In this document: positions 8,748-16,407 of the stretch, piece by piece
How positions within the stretch are numbered: the stretch's first letter is position 1
Layout of the letters: each line of letters opens with the position of its first letter
Assembly (NCBI RefSeq): GCF_020447315.1
Contig: NZ_JAJADQ010000005.1
Coordinates: 1-64,000, forward strand
Source of the DNA: Hymenobacter nitidus
Lineage (GTDB): Bacteria > Bacteroidota > Bacteroidia > Cytophagales > Hymenobacteraceae
Direction of reading: 5' to 3'
DNA: 64,000 bases
Translations under genes and position numbers: made by a program
The notes under the pieces: model-generated
Database searches by the model: none
What the model saw: the letters and a program-made list of their open reading frames with translations, nothing else
What the model was told of the DNA's origin: nothing

Positions 8748-8852
8748 GAGGTGAACTGGTGAGCTGGTGAAATAGTGAGTTTGTTGTTCTAACCGTGCAG
8801 ATTGCGCCATAAGAACGTCAGCTCACCATTCCGCCACCTTACCTCTCCCTCT
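8748..8852. repeat. Degenerate GTGA-type repeats with inverted partner
   Basis: The left part holds imperfect copies of GTGAnnTGGTGA (8751-8780), and the right part (8818-8840) holds the complement-oriented AGCTCACCATTCCGCCAC. It resembles the repeat-rich spacer at 33800-33970. Function unknown. Confidence 0.35.
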
Positions 8853-9371
8853 ATGCCCGCTCTGATTCTGCCGGTTCACGGTATTTTGCCCACGCTGGGA
8901 GCCAACTGCTTTGTGGCCGAAAATGCCACTATCCTTGGCGACGTGACGCTGGGCGCCGACTGCACCGTGTGGTTCAACGCCGTAATTCGCGGCGACGTGA
9001 ACAGCATCCGCATCGGCGATAAAACCAATATCCAGGATGGGGCCGTGCTGCACTGCACCTACCAGAAAGCAGCCACGACGGTGGGCTCCCGCGTCAGTAT
9101 CGGCCACAAAGCCATTGTGCACGGCTGCACTATCGAAGATGACGTGCTCATCGGGATGGGCGCCATTGTGATGGACCAGGCCGTGGTAGGGCGGGGCTGC
9201 ATTATTGCGGCCGGGGCCGTGGTGCTGGAAAACACCCAGTGCGAACCGGGCTACCTGTACGCCGGCATTCCGGCCCGCAAAATCAAGCCCGTGACCGACG
9301 AGCAGCGCGCCAACCTGAGCCGCACGGCCGACAACTATGTGCTCTACGCCAGCTGGCTGAAGCCGGAGTAG
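8853..9371 (+). CDS. Gamma-class carbonic anhydrase family protein
   Basis: A 172-residue left-handed beta-helix protein made of hexapeptide repeats ([LIV]-G-x-x-x-x). Three histidines expected to bind the catalytic metal are present: His67 in LHCT, and His85 and His90 in IGHKAIVHG. The family forms trimers that hydrate CO2 or act as acyl or ferripyochelin-binding proteins; activity cannot be judged from sequence alone. The ATG at 8853 is preferred over an upstream in-frame start because the family normally begins at this strand (MPALILPVHG). It shares a bidirectional terminator with the next gene. Confidence 0.88.
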   Translation: MPALILPVHGILPTLGANCFVAENATILGDVTLGADCTVWFNAVIRGDVNSIRIGDKTNIQDGAVLHCTYQKAATTVGSRVSIGHKAIVHGCTIEDDVLIGMGAIVMDQAVVGRGCIIAAGAVVLENTQCEPGYLYAGIPARKIKPVTDEQRANLSRTADNYVLYASWLKPE

Positions 9372-9390
9372 CACTGGCATGGAGCAAACG

Positions 9391-9425
9391 AAAAGGCCCG
9401 ACTGCGTACCAATCGGGCCTTTTCA
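9391..9425. terminator. Bidirectional terminator between carbonic anhydrase and CBS-domain genes
   Basis: AAAAGGCCCGA (9391-9401) pairs with TCGGGCCTTTT (9413-9423). The two converging genes end on either side of it. Confidence 0.8.
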
Positions 9426-9448
9426 GTTTGCTTAGTCGTCTTTACAAG

Positions 9449-10777
9449 CTACAGACTCATTGCTTCGTCGGTGGCCTCGCGCTCCTCGCGAGTCGTGACG
9501 CGCAGCTGCACCAGCTCTACGGCGCGCTTGGAGCGCTGAAGCACCCGGAACTCGTAATTGTCGAGCACGGCCACGTCGCCGACTTCCGGAATGTTGCCGT
9601 AGATAACGTTGAGCAGACCACCCACCGTTTCGTAGTCGTCGCCTTCGGGCAGGGGAAAGGGCAGGTACTCGTTGGCGTCGGAGATGGGCGTGGAGGTGTT
9701 GACGCGGTAATCCGTTTCTGACACCTTCTCCACCACCGGCACCTCGTTATCGTACTCGTCCTGGATTTCGCCGACCAGCTCCTCCATGATGTCCTCGATG
9801 GTCACGATGCCCGACACGCCGCCGAATTCGTCTGAGACGATGGCCATGTGCGTGTGCTTGCGCTGAAACTGGCGTAGCAGCCGGTTTATCTTCTTGGTTT
9901 CGGGCACGAAGTAGGCCGGACGCATAATCTTCGACAAGACGATGGGCTCGTTGCGGCGAATAATCTGCAGCAAGTCCTTCACGTAGAGCACGCCCACGAT
10001 GTTGTCGATGTTGTCTTCAAACACCGGAATGCGCGAATAGCCTTCGTTGTACACGATTTCGAGTACGGCATCCTGGGCCGTATTCACGTCGATGGCCGAG
10101 AGCTTGGTGCGGGGTACCATGATCTGCTTCACCATCCGGTCGTTGAACTCAAACACGTTTTCGATCAGCTCGTGCTCCGAGTCCTGAATCTCGCCGCTCT
10201 GCTTGCTTTGGTCCAGCAGCAGGCGCAGCTCCTCCGAGGTGTGTACTTCGGTGCCGTGGGTAGCGGTGCCGCCAAACAAGCCGGCTACCATGTTCGAAAG
10301 CCAGTCGAGCAGCCAGATCAGGGGAAAGGTAACAAAGGCGAAGGCCCGCAGGGGAATGGCAATGGCCATCGAGGTGGTTTCGGGCTTCTGAATGGCCAGC
10401 ACCTTGGGCGCCTGCTCGCCCAGCACGATGTGGAGCACCGTAATCAGGGTGAACGACGTGGCCAGCGCAATTTTGTGCACGGTCGCGTCGGAGAGGGTAA
10501 TGCCGAACTGGTGAATGATGGCCAGCACGACTTCCGCCACCACGCTTTCCCCAATCCAGCCCAGAGCCAGCGAGGCCAAGGTAATGCCCAGCTGGGTAGC
10601 CGATAAGTAGAAGTTCAAATCGTGCAGCATGCTTTGCACGAGCTTGGCCAGGCGGTTGCCGCCCTGCGCTTTAATCTCGATTTGGGAGATGCGGACTTTG
10701 ACGAAGGCAAACTCTGCCGCCACAAAAAAGCCGTTCAGCAACACAAGCAGAACGGTAAAAAGGATATTTAAGGCCAT
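9449..10777 (-). CDS. CorC/HlyC-type CNNM and CBS-domain membrane protein
   Basis: A 442-residue inner-membrane protein of the hemolysin C/CorC group, linked in the family to magnesium or cobalt efflux. The N-terminal DUF21/CNNM region (about residues 1-190) has four hydrophobic segments, starting MALNILFTVLLVLLNGFF and including LHIVLGEQAPKVLAI. Two CBS domains follow (about 215-340, with MVPRTKLSAID and MAIVSDEFGGVSGIVT), then a CorC_HlyC C-terminal domain (about 355-435). The ATG at 10777 was chosen because the upstream extension is low-complexity and a TACTTTTG box lies at 10822-10829. It is divergent from dsbD. Confidence 0.9.
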   Translation of the reverse strand: MALNILFTVLLVLLNGFFVAAEFAFVKVRISQIEIKAQGGNRLAKLVQSMLHDLNFYLSATQLGITLASLALGWIGESVVAEVVLAIIHQFGITLSDATVHKIALATSFTLITVLHIVLGEQAPKVLAIQKPETTSMAIAIPLRAFAFVTFPLIWLLDWLSNMVAGLFGGTATHGTEVHTSEELRLLLDQSKQSGEIQDSEHELIENVFEFNDRMVKQIMVPRTKLSAIDVNTAQDAVLEIVYNEGYSRIPVFEDNIDNIVGVLYVKDLLQIIRRNEPIVLSKIMRPAYFVPETKKINRLLRQFQRKHTHMAIVSDEFGGVSGIVTIEDIMEELVGEIQDEYDNEVPVVEKVSETDYRVNTSTPISDANEYLPFPLPEGDDYETVGGLLNVIYGNIPEVGDVAVLDNYEFRVLQRSKRAVELVQLRVTTREEREATDEAMSL

Positions 10778-10821
10778 AGATCCGGGGGTCGGGCTCACGC
10801 GGCCCAGCTCCCTTGGTATCA

Positions 10822-10829
10822 CAAAAGTA
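10822..10829 (-). promoter_or_regulatory. -7 element for the CBS-domain gene
   Basis: On the minus strand this reads TACTTTTG, matching TAnnTTTG, 45 bases upstream of the chosen start. Confidence 0.4.
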
Positions 10830-11004
10830 CGAGATTCTGTCCAAGCGGTTCCGGCCCAGTTGCTATTCGGGCCCGGCGGTGGGCGCCAAACCCCAATACC
10901 GGCCGCCTCGCCGCCGGGCCCAAGCAGCCTTGATAACAAGATTGTGACACTTCCTGCCGTACTTTGTTTATTCTCCAACGTTGTCGTTGCCCTAACTCTG
11001 CTTC

Positions 11005-13200
11005 ATGCTTTTTAGTAAAAAAATAGTGCTGCCGCTCTGGTTTCTGCTGCTCTGGGTGGGCAGCGCCACTGCTCAGGTCCTTACGCCGGCCAAGCTCAGC
11101 ACTGCCCTTAGCCAGCCCACCGCCAAAGTAGGAGAGGAGCTAGAGGTAATTGTGAATGCCCGCATCGAAAACACCTGGCACCTCTACGCCACCGACTTCG
11201 ACCCCGACCTGGGCCCCACGGTGTTTGCGTTCAGCTTTGCCAAAAGCCCGGCCTACGTACTGGTGGGCAAGCCCAAGTCAATCGGCGCGAAAAAGGCGTT
11301 TGACGAGGTGTTTAAGGGAGACGTTACCTACTTCGAAAAAACCGGCCAGATCCGCCAGCGCATCCGGGTGCTACAGCCCGGCCCGCTTACCATCACGGCC
11401 GAGGTGGAATACCAAAGCTGCACCGACGTCGACGGCCGCTGTATTCCCGGCAATGAAACCCTGAGCTTCGGCCCCATCGAGGTAACGGGCACGGCCAGCA
11501 CAGCTCCGGCGGCAGCCGCGCCGGCTATTTCCGCCACCCCGCCCGCCGCCGTTGCCGGGCCTGCCACAACTCCTGCAGCTACCGCCGCACCCGATCCGGC
11601 AGTTCCGGCCAGCACCGACAGCGCTACTACCGCTTCTGCTGTGCCCGAAACTGTAGCGTCGGCCCAGGCTAGCTCAGCCGCGCCAGGTGCCACGCTGGCG
11701 GCGGCCACCGACGCCCAGCCGGCCGGCACCACTCTGAGCCTGTGGAAGTACCTGCTGCTGGCTTTCGGAGCCGGTCTGGTTGCCGTACTCATGCCCTGCG
11801 TGTACCCGATGCTACCCATGACGGTTTCGTACTTCACCAATAACAGCCGGAGCCGGGGCGAGGCCATCAGCAAAGCCCTGGTGTACGGCCTGTCGATTAT
11901 CAGCATCTACACCGGTGTCGGGGTGGTGGTCAGCCTGCTGTTTGGCGCCGATGCGGCCAACGTTATCAGCTCCCACTGGCTACCCAATCTGCTGTCCTTC
12001 GTGATATTTTTGGTGTTCGGCATGTCGTTTCTGGGCATGTTCGAAATCAACGCGCCCAGCAGCCTGGTTAACAAAGTGGATGCCCAGGCCGATAAAGGCG
12101 GCTGGTCGGGGTTGTTTTTCATGGCAGCCACGCTGGTGCTCGTTTCATTTTCCTGCACCGTACCCATTGTGGGCTCGGTGGCCATAGCCGCCGCCAACGG
12201 CGAACTGCTGCGCCCCACGCTGGGCATGCTGGCCTTTTCCACGGCCTTTGCCTTGCCTTTCGTACTGTTTGCGCTGTTCCCCACCTGGCTGAAATCCATG
12301 CCGCGCTCCGGGGGCTGGCTCAATACGCTTAAAGTCGTGCTGGGCTTCGTGGAGCTGGCCATGGCTTTCAAGTTTCTGAGCTCAGCCGATTTATCTTACC
12401 ACTGGGGCCTGTTGCCGCGGCCAATTTTCCTGGCCATCTGGATAGTGCTGGCCGGCTTGCTGGGCCTGTATCTGCTGGGTAAGATCCGGCTGCCCCACGA
12501 CAGTGAAAGTACCCGCGTGAGCGTGCCCCATCTGCTGCTGGCGGCCGTGGCTCTGTCGTTTATGGTCTACATGGTGCCTGGCTTGTTTGGAGCGCCGCTC
12601 AATGGTCTCTCGGCGCTGGCCCCACCCGCTACCCGCCAGGATTTTGCCTGGCAGAACCCGGCTCCGGCCGCTTCTACTGCTGGTGTCGGCACCGAGCTAT
12701 GCAGCACGCCGCGCTTCGCCGACCAGCTGGAGCTGCCGCACAACCTGACGGGCTACTTCACGCTGCAGGAGGCTCTGGCCTGTGCCCGCCAGCAAAATAA
12801 GCCCGTGTTCGTCGACTTCACGGGGCACAACTGCGGCAACTGCCGCGTGATGGAAGCCTCCGTGTGGAGCGACTCCCGCGTGCTGAAGCACCTGCAGGAC
12901 GACTTTATTATTGTGGCCCTCTACGCCGATGACAAGACGGAGCTGCCGGCCAGCCAGTGGTATACTTCGGCCCGTGACCAGCGCGTCAAGAAAACATTGG
13001 GGGAGCAAAACCTGGACTTTCAGATCAGCCGCTTCAACATGAATGCCCAGCCCTACTACGTGCTGCTCGACCCGGCCAGCACTATGGAAAAGCCGGTTTT
13101 GCTGGCTCCGGCCGTAGCCTATGAGTCGGACGTTAATAAGTTTATTCAGTTTTTGGAAACCGGCCTTGCCCGCCACCGTCAGCCGGTAGCGCAGCGGTAG
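11005..13200 (+). CDS. dsbD: Thiol:disulfide interchange protein DsbD
   Basis: A 731-residue inner-membrane protein that carries electrons from cytosolic thioredoxin to the periplasm. The signal peptide (1-23) is followed by an N-terminal periplasmic domain (about 24-160) with the Cys139/Cys146 pair. A long Ala/Pro/Thr-rich linker (about 165-240) leads to an eight-helix transmembrane core with Cys265 (MPCVYPM) and Cys384 (SFSCTVP). The C-terminal thioredoxin-fold domain has the CGNC active site (Cys610, Cys613). All three redox pairs are present. The unusually long low-complexity linker is the only oddity. A TACTTTGT box and TTG lie about 50-70 bases upstream. Cytosolic thioredoxin is encoded nearby at 15637. 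Confidence 0.93.
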   Translation: MLFSKKIVLPLWFLLLWVGSATAQVLTPAKLSTALSQPTAKVGEELEVIVNARIENTWHLYATDFDPDLGPTVFAFSFAKSPAYVLVGKPKSIGAKKAFDEVFKGDVTYFEKTGQIRQRIRVLQPGPLTITAEVEYQSCTDVDGRCIPGNETLSFGPIEVTGTASTAPAAAAPAISATPPAAVAGPATTPAATAAPDPAVPASTDSATTASAVPETVASAQASSAAPGATLAAATDAQPAGTTLSLWKYLLLAFGAGLVAVLMPCVYPMLPMTVSYFTNNSRSRGEAISKALVYGLSIISIYTGVGVVVSLLFGADAANVISSHWLPNLLSFVIFLVFGMSFLGMFEINAPSSLVNKVDAQADKGGWSGLFFMAATLVLVSFSCTVPIVGSVAIAAANGELLRPTLGMLAFSTAFALPFVLFALFPTWLKSMPRSGGWLNTLKVVLGFVELAMAFKFLSSADLSYHWGLLPRPIFLAIWIVLAGLLGLYLLGKIRLPHDSESTRVSVPHLLLAAVALSFMVYMVPGLFGAPLNGLSALAPPATRQDFAWQNPAPAASTAGVGTELCSTPRFADQLELPHNLTGYFTLQEALACARQQNKPVFVDFTGHNCGNCRVMEASVWSDSRVLKHLQDDFIIVALYADDKTELPASQWYTSARDQRVKKTLGEQNLDFQISRFNMNAQPYYVLLDPASTMEKPVLLAPAVAYESDVNKFIQFLETGLARHRQPVAQR

Positions 13201-13314
13201 GCCCAGTGGCCCCACCCCGTACTACAGAGTTGTATTGGTACCCGGGTCACCCGCAAAAAGCCGGCATCTTAACCCGTCTTACGACGCGGTTGTCGCGCCC
13301 GTTCTTGAAGCCAA

Positions 13315-13372
13315 GCCCGACCATAAGAACCCTGCCGCAATACGCATGGCAACGGGGTTTTTATGGTCGGGC
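13315..13372. terminator. Long hairpin downstream of dsbD
   Basis: GCCCGACCATAAGAACCC (13315-13332) pairs with 13355-13372 over 18 positions with one mismatch or wobble. It sits 115 bases after the dsbD stop with no tight T-run, although T-rich sequence follows at 13388-13403. It may end dsbD transcripts or protect their 3' end. Confidence 0.5.
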
Positions 13373-13461
13373 TACTTACTTGTAGGGTTTTTTAGTTTTC
13401 TTTGCACCCGATTAGAGCACGAGAGTCCAGCATACAATGCTTCTGTAACAGCCTGTTAAAC

Positions 13462-13494
13462 ACAGAAAAGGCTGCACCCACCCAGATGCAGCCT
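13462..13494 (-). terminator. Terminator hairpin ending the tRNA-like transcript
   Basis: On the minus strand an 8-bp stem (13487-13494 with 13469-13476) closes the 10-nt loop TCTGGGTGGG and is followed by TTTT. This makes it a plausible intrinsic terminator for the RNA starting near 13703. Confidence 0.65.
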
Positions 13495-13503
13495 CTTGAA
13501 TGA

Positions 13504-13527
13504 GGACGTACCCACCCAGATACGTCC
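13504..13527 (-). repeat. Hairpin sharing its loop with the neighbouring terminator
   Basis: A 7-bp stem GGACGTA/TACGTCC closes the loop TCTGGGTGGG (minus strand), identical over all 10 bases to the loop at 13477-13486, while the stems differ in sequence. Same loop with different stems suggests that the loop is what matters. Confidence 0.6.
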
Positions 13528-13562
13528 CGGTTTTTCCCTCCTCACATTATCCAACTAATCAG

Positions 13563-13677
13563 CTGTAGAAGAAGGGTTCGAACCTCCACGGTGTAGTTAG
13601 CCGGCCGCCGGACCAGTTTCTCCCAGTTCACCACCCCCGAGAGAGGGGGGCATGTCTGCCAATTTCATCATTCTACA
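13563..13677 (-). ncRNA. tRNA-Leu-like RNA with odd anticodon arm and 46-nt variable region
   Basis: Read on the minus strand, a complete cloverleaf can be drawn. The acceptor TGTAGAA (13677-13671) pairs 7/7 with TTCTACA (13570-13564). Positions 8-9 are TG. The D-arm is ATG/CAT around AAATTGGCAGA, very close to bacterial tRNA-Leu. The anticodon stem is CCCCC/GGGGG around the loop CTCTCTC. The T-arm is GGAGG/CCTTC around the canonical TTCGAAC. Oddities: the anticodon position reads CTC (a glutamate-codon anticodon on a leucine-type body), position 37 is a pyrimidine, the variable region is 46 nt (13633-13588) with GGTG/CACC ends, the discriminator is G, and no CCA is encoded. It may be a regulatory tRNA mimic, an unusual tRNA or a decaying tRNA gene. 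The fold is seen; the function is unknown. Confidence 0.6.
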
Positions 13678-13708
13678 ATAGGCCAACACCTTCTGCGTTG
13701 GATTGTAA

Positions 13709-13716
13709 CAAATTTA
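13709..13716 (-). promoter_or_regulatory. -7 element for the tRNA-like RNA
   Basis: The minus strand reads TAAATTTG, fitting TAnnTTTG, about 32 bases upstream of the acceptor stem. The -33 region is T-rich (TTTT) at the expected distance but lacks a clear TTG. Confidence 0.45.
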
Positions 13717-13825
13717 GTGTTTGGGTTGAATAAATAAAATAATGGCAGGCTTATGGCGTAAAATTTACATAGTTTTTATAATTAATCAACAAGGTTTGCG
13801 AAATAGGCAATCAACCCGCTGAAAA

Positions 13826-14290
13826 ATGGCCCGTAATTACGAACTTGACGACACCGACCGCAAGATATTGTCTCTTCTTATCGAAGATGCTAAGATTCCC
13901 TACACCGAAATTGCTCGTAAAGTGCATGTTTCCGGGGGCACAGTACACGTGCGTATGGCTCGACTCGAGGAGTTGGGCATTGTGAAAGGCGCAACCTTAA
14001 AGATTGATTACCAGAAGCTGGGGTATGGCGTAAGCGCGTTTCTGGGCATCTACCTGCTCAAAAGCTCCGTCTACGCCAGCGTCGTTGAGCAGCTGCGGGA
14101 AATACCCGAAGTAGTCAGCATTCACTTCACCACCGGGGCTTACGGCGTGTTTGCCCGCCTCGTGTGCCGCGACACCCAGCACCTGCGCGACGTGCTCCAC
14201 GACCGGGTGCAGCTCATCGACGGCATTGAGCGTACCGAAACGCTGATTTCCCTGGAGGAAAACCTGAACCGCGCTATTCAGCTCGATTAG
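13826..14290 (+). CDS. Lrp/AsnC-family transcriptional regulator
   Basis: A 154-residue DNA-binding protein. The N-terminal winged helix-turn-helix (about residues 8-55) reads LDDTDRKILSLLIEDAKIPY followed by TEIARKVHVSGGTVHVRMARLEELGIV, the classic AsnC-type HTH. The C-terminal RAM/ACT-like domain (about 65-145) forms the octamer and binds amino acids in the family. Such proteins sense leucine or other amino acids. The effector and targets here are unknown. It is divergent from the tRNA-like RNA at 13563-13677, with an AT-rich 110-base region between them that could serve both. It ends in a strong terminator. Confidence 0.9.
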   Translation: MARNYELDDTDRKILSLLIEDAKIPYTEIARKVHVSGGTVHVRMARLEELGIVKGATLKIDYQKLGYGVSAFLGIYLLKSSVYASVVEQLREIPEVVSIHFTTGAYGVFARLVCRDTQHLRDVLHDRVQLIDGIERTETLISLEENLNRAIQLD

Positions 14291-14315
14291 CTTATTACCC
14301 AGGCGGCTTTGCTTG

Positions 14316-14357
14316 AAGGGCAGTCAACCAGACGTATTTCTGGCTGACTGCCCTTTT
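14316..14357 (+). terminator. Terminator after the Lrp-type gene
   Basis: A long near-perfect stem (AAGGGCAGTC... at 14316-14332 with 14339-14355) is followed by TTTT. Confidence 0.8.
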
Positions 14358-14531
14358 ACGCATTGCAGCATATTGGGCCAGTGCCTGTGGCGGCAACGCA
14401 GCCCTCTACGAACTTTGGATGCCCGGCCGGCACTTCTGTATTTTTCCTGGAAACTGTGTTACCGGATTCTCAGTATAGCCTAGTGCCCGAGCCGGGATAG
14501 GAGCCACAGATAACGTCTGGTTCACCGGTAC

Positions 14532-14562
14532 TTGGGGATAAACGAGTAAGTAAGTATCTTGC
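14532..14562 (+). promoter_or_regulatory. Promoter of the MORN/TonB gene
   Basis: TTG (14532-14534), a 20-base spacer and TATCTTGC (14555-14562) fit the Bacteroidota -33/-7 layout just upstream of the ATG at 14589. Confidence 0.5.
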
Positions 14563-14588
14563 CTACACTGTTTTTTATCCGGGTGTCT

Positions 14589-15548
14589 ATGAAAGCACTT
14601 CTCTTTGCATTATTAGCCGCTGCTACCCTGGTGCCGGCCGCCCGGGCCCAAAGCCTGCCGGCCGTATACCTCAATGCCCGCGACGAAGAAACAGTGCCCG
14701 ACAGCGCCACGCACTACCGCGTCGTCGACCGTAAGAAGGGAGAAAGCGGCTACGCCATGCGCGACTATTCCTTAAACGGTACCCTACTGTTGCGCGGTAC
14801 GCTCACGGGCCAGGAACCAACAGTGCGCAACGGCCTTTTCACTTGGTATCATCCTAATGGCAATAAGGCCGGGCAGGTGCACTACCATAACGACGAAGCC
14901 GACGGCGTGTACGTGTCGTGGTACGAAGACGGGAAAGTAAGCCAGCGGGGTGAGTACTCGGATGGAATGCGCGTGGGCAAGTGGATTAGCGTGCACCGCA
15001 ACGGGCAGAAGCGCTCCGAAGGTACCTACGTGGCCAGCCGGCCCCACGGCGAGTGGCGTTACTACTACGATACCGGCCAGCTCAGTGCCATCGAAAAGCT
15101 GGACAACGGCCGCAGCACCAACCTGAAGTTCTTCAACCTGGATGGGGAGTTGTACGCCGGGGCGCCTCGGCGCCGACAGGCTCCCGAGTTTCCGGGTGGG
15201 CAGGCAGCCCTGATGCAGTATTTGGCCCGCAACACGGTGTATTCGAAGGCGGCCCGGCGCAAGAATATTACCGGCAAGGTGTACGTGTCCTACACGGTAG
15301 GAGAAGATGGCCGCATCAGCCAGGTGCGCGTAGTACGGGGGCTGGCGCCCGAAGTCGACATTGAAGCCCGGCGCGTTATAGCCGCCTTGCCTGCCTTTCG
15401 GCCTGGCCGCGAATATAACGTGCCTACGGCCATGACCTACACGCTGCCTATCATGTTTGCGCCCAACTTCAAGCTGTTTGGCGGCGTGAAAGCTACCCAG
15501 TCGCCGCCGACGGAGGCGCGGGTAGGCAACCCTGACGAGAGCTACTAA
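14589..15548 (+). CDS. Secreted MORN-repeat (YwqK-like) protein with TonB C-terminal domain
   Basis: A 319-residue exported protein. The signal peptide MKALLFALLAAATLVPAARAQ ends near residue 21. The middle (about 65-180) has three to four MORN-like repeats of the YwqK type (FTWYHPNGNKAGQVHYHN, YVSWYEDGKVSQRGEYSDG, YYYDTGQLSAIEKLDNG). The C-terminus (about 205-295) is a TonB-like energy-transfer domain with EFPGGQAALMQYLARNTVY and GKVYVSYTVGEDGRISQVRV. This pairing is common in Bacteroidota, where such stand-alone TonB C-domains are thought to act in the periplasm; their partner is rarely known. A promoter sits just upstream and a bidirectional terminator follows. Confidence 0.82.
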   Translation: MKALLFALLAAATLVPAARAQSLPAVYLNARDEETVPDSATHYRVVDRKKGESGYAMRDYSLNGTLLLRGTLTGQEPTVRNGLFTWYHPNGNKAGQVHYHNDEADGVYVSWYEDGKVSQRGEYSDGMRVGKWISVHRNGQKRSEGTYVASRPHGEWRYYYDTGQLSAIEKLDNGRSTNLKFFNLDGELYAGAPRRRQAPEFPGGQAALMQYLARNTVYSKAARRKNITGKVYVSYTVGEDGRISQVRVVRGLAPEVDIEARRVIAALPAFRPGREYNVPTAMTYTLPIMFAPNFKLFGGVKATQSPPTEARVGNPDESY

Positions 15549-15576
15549 ATCGCGTGGGGGTACGGAATACCCACAG

Positions 15577-15612
15577 AAAAGCCCTGCTCTCACATGGAAA
15601 GCAGGGCTTTTT
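15577..15612. terminator. Bidirectional terminator between the MORN/TonB gene and trxA
   Basis: AAAAGCCCTGCT (15577-15588) pairs with AGCAGGGCTTTTT (15600-15612), between converging genes. Confidence 0.8.
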
Positions 15613-15636
15613 CTATGGTATTTACTGCGAAGCAGC

Positions 15637-15966
15637 TTAGGCCGTTACCTGGGCGTCGAGCTTTTGGGCCAGTACGTGCTTGGGCACGGCACCTACTTGC
15701 TTATCCACGATCTGGCCGTTCTTGAACACGAGCAGCGTTGGGATGCTGCGAATGCCAAACTTAGCCGAGGTCTGGGGATTAGAATCCACGTCAACTTTGC
15801 CAATTACGGCGCGGCCTTCGTATTCACCGGCCAGCTCCTCAACTACCGGACCGACCATGCGGCACGGACCGCACCACTCGGCCCAGAAATCCACGAGCAC
15901 GGGTTTATCGGAGTTGATGATCTGGTCGAAGTTAGCATCGGTAATTTCGATGGCTTTATGTCCCAT
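15637..15966 (-). CDS. trxA: Thioredoxin
   Basis: A 109-residue cytosolic thioredoxin with the classical active site WCGPC (Cys32, Cys35), the buried Asp in VDFWAEW, and the cis-proline loop [12 protein letters not shown]. Length and order of motifs are standard. It reduces protein disulfides and can feed electrons to DsbD, whose gene lies about 2.4 kb away on the other strand. Upstream on the minus strand TACCTTGC (16028-16021), with a TTG 17 bases further up (16048-16046), gives a good promoter. Confidence 0.96.
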   Translation of the reverse strand: MGHKAIEITDANFDQIINSDKPVLVDFWAEWCGPCRMVGPVVEELAGEYEGRAVIGKVDVDSNPQTSAKFGIRSIPTLLVFKNGQIVDKQVGAVPKHVLAQKLDAQVTA

Positions 15967-16407
15967 GACAATAGGGGGTTTGTGGTGACAATGAAAATGC
16001 TTCTTACGAAACTTGGGGCCGCAAGGTAGCAGATTGCGAGTTCAACAAGTCCCGCGCCGGAAAGTTTCATGCCGCCAGTATGTCAGGTTGGGTAAGGAGA
16101 GTAAGCGTGCCGAGTTGCTTTGGTGAGAAGGGTCAATAGACAGTTTCAACGGCAGTACCAGCTTACGGATAAATTATTTTACCAAAAAATCATGGTTAAG
16201 TTCAACGGATCATTAGGTTGATTTTTTCTACTTTTCGTTTTGCCTTACAGTTTAGTTACGATTATTCTGGGTTGGTTTTAAGCTCATGTATCTAAATATC
16301 AAGATGTATTAGAGGCATAGGTTTCGTCCTAAACGAGCCGAAAATATGGTGGTGCTCGGTAGCTCGGCAATAGGAACCATCGGAAAAGGGGGCCGTAAGA
16401 TTTGGGC
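15967..16407. other. AT-rich intergenic region between divergent genes
   Basis: This 440-base stretch contains the trxA promoter at its left end (TACCTTGC and TTG on the minus strand, 16021-16048). The remainder is AT-rich and must hold the promoter for the DUF2382 operon on the right. No coding frame or RNA gene was recognised. Confidence 0.4.
16021..16048 (-). promoter_or_regulatory. Promoter of trxA
   Basis: On the minus strand: TTG (16048-16046), a 17-base spacer and TACCTTGC (16028-16021). Confidence 0.5.

Larger units (their letters stand above)
13201..13825. other. Gene-free region holding a tRNA-like RNA and several hairpins
   Basis: No protein gene fits this 625-base stretch between dsbD and the Lrp-type regulator. 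From left to right it contains an 18-bp hairpin (13315-13372), a hairpin terminator on the minus strand (13462-13494), a second hairpin with the same loop (13504-13527), a tRNA-like sequence (13563-13677, minus) and a promoter-like box for it (13709-13716, minus). The components are listed separately. Confidence 0.7.

Noticed and set aside
13563..13677. Reading the tRNA-like RNA as an ordinary tRNA-Glu or tRNA-Leu
   Set aside because: The anticodon loop, 46-nt variable region and pyrimidine at position 37 fit neither; it is therefore called tRNA-like.
13462..13717. tmRNA or T-box riboswitch
   Set aside because: No tmRNA tag frame or terminal tRNA-Ala-like GU pair is present, and T-boxes lie upstream of the gene they control on the same strand, unlike here.
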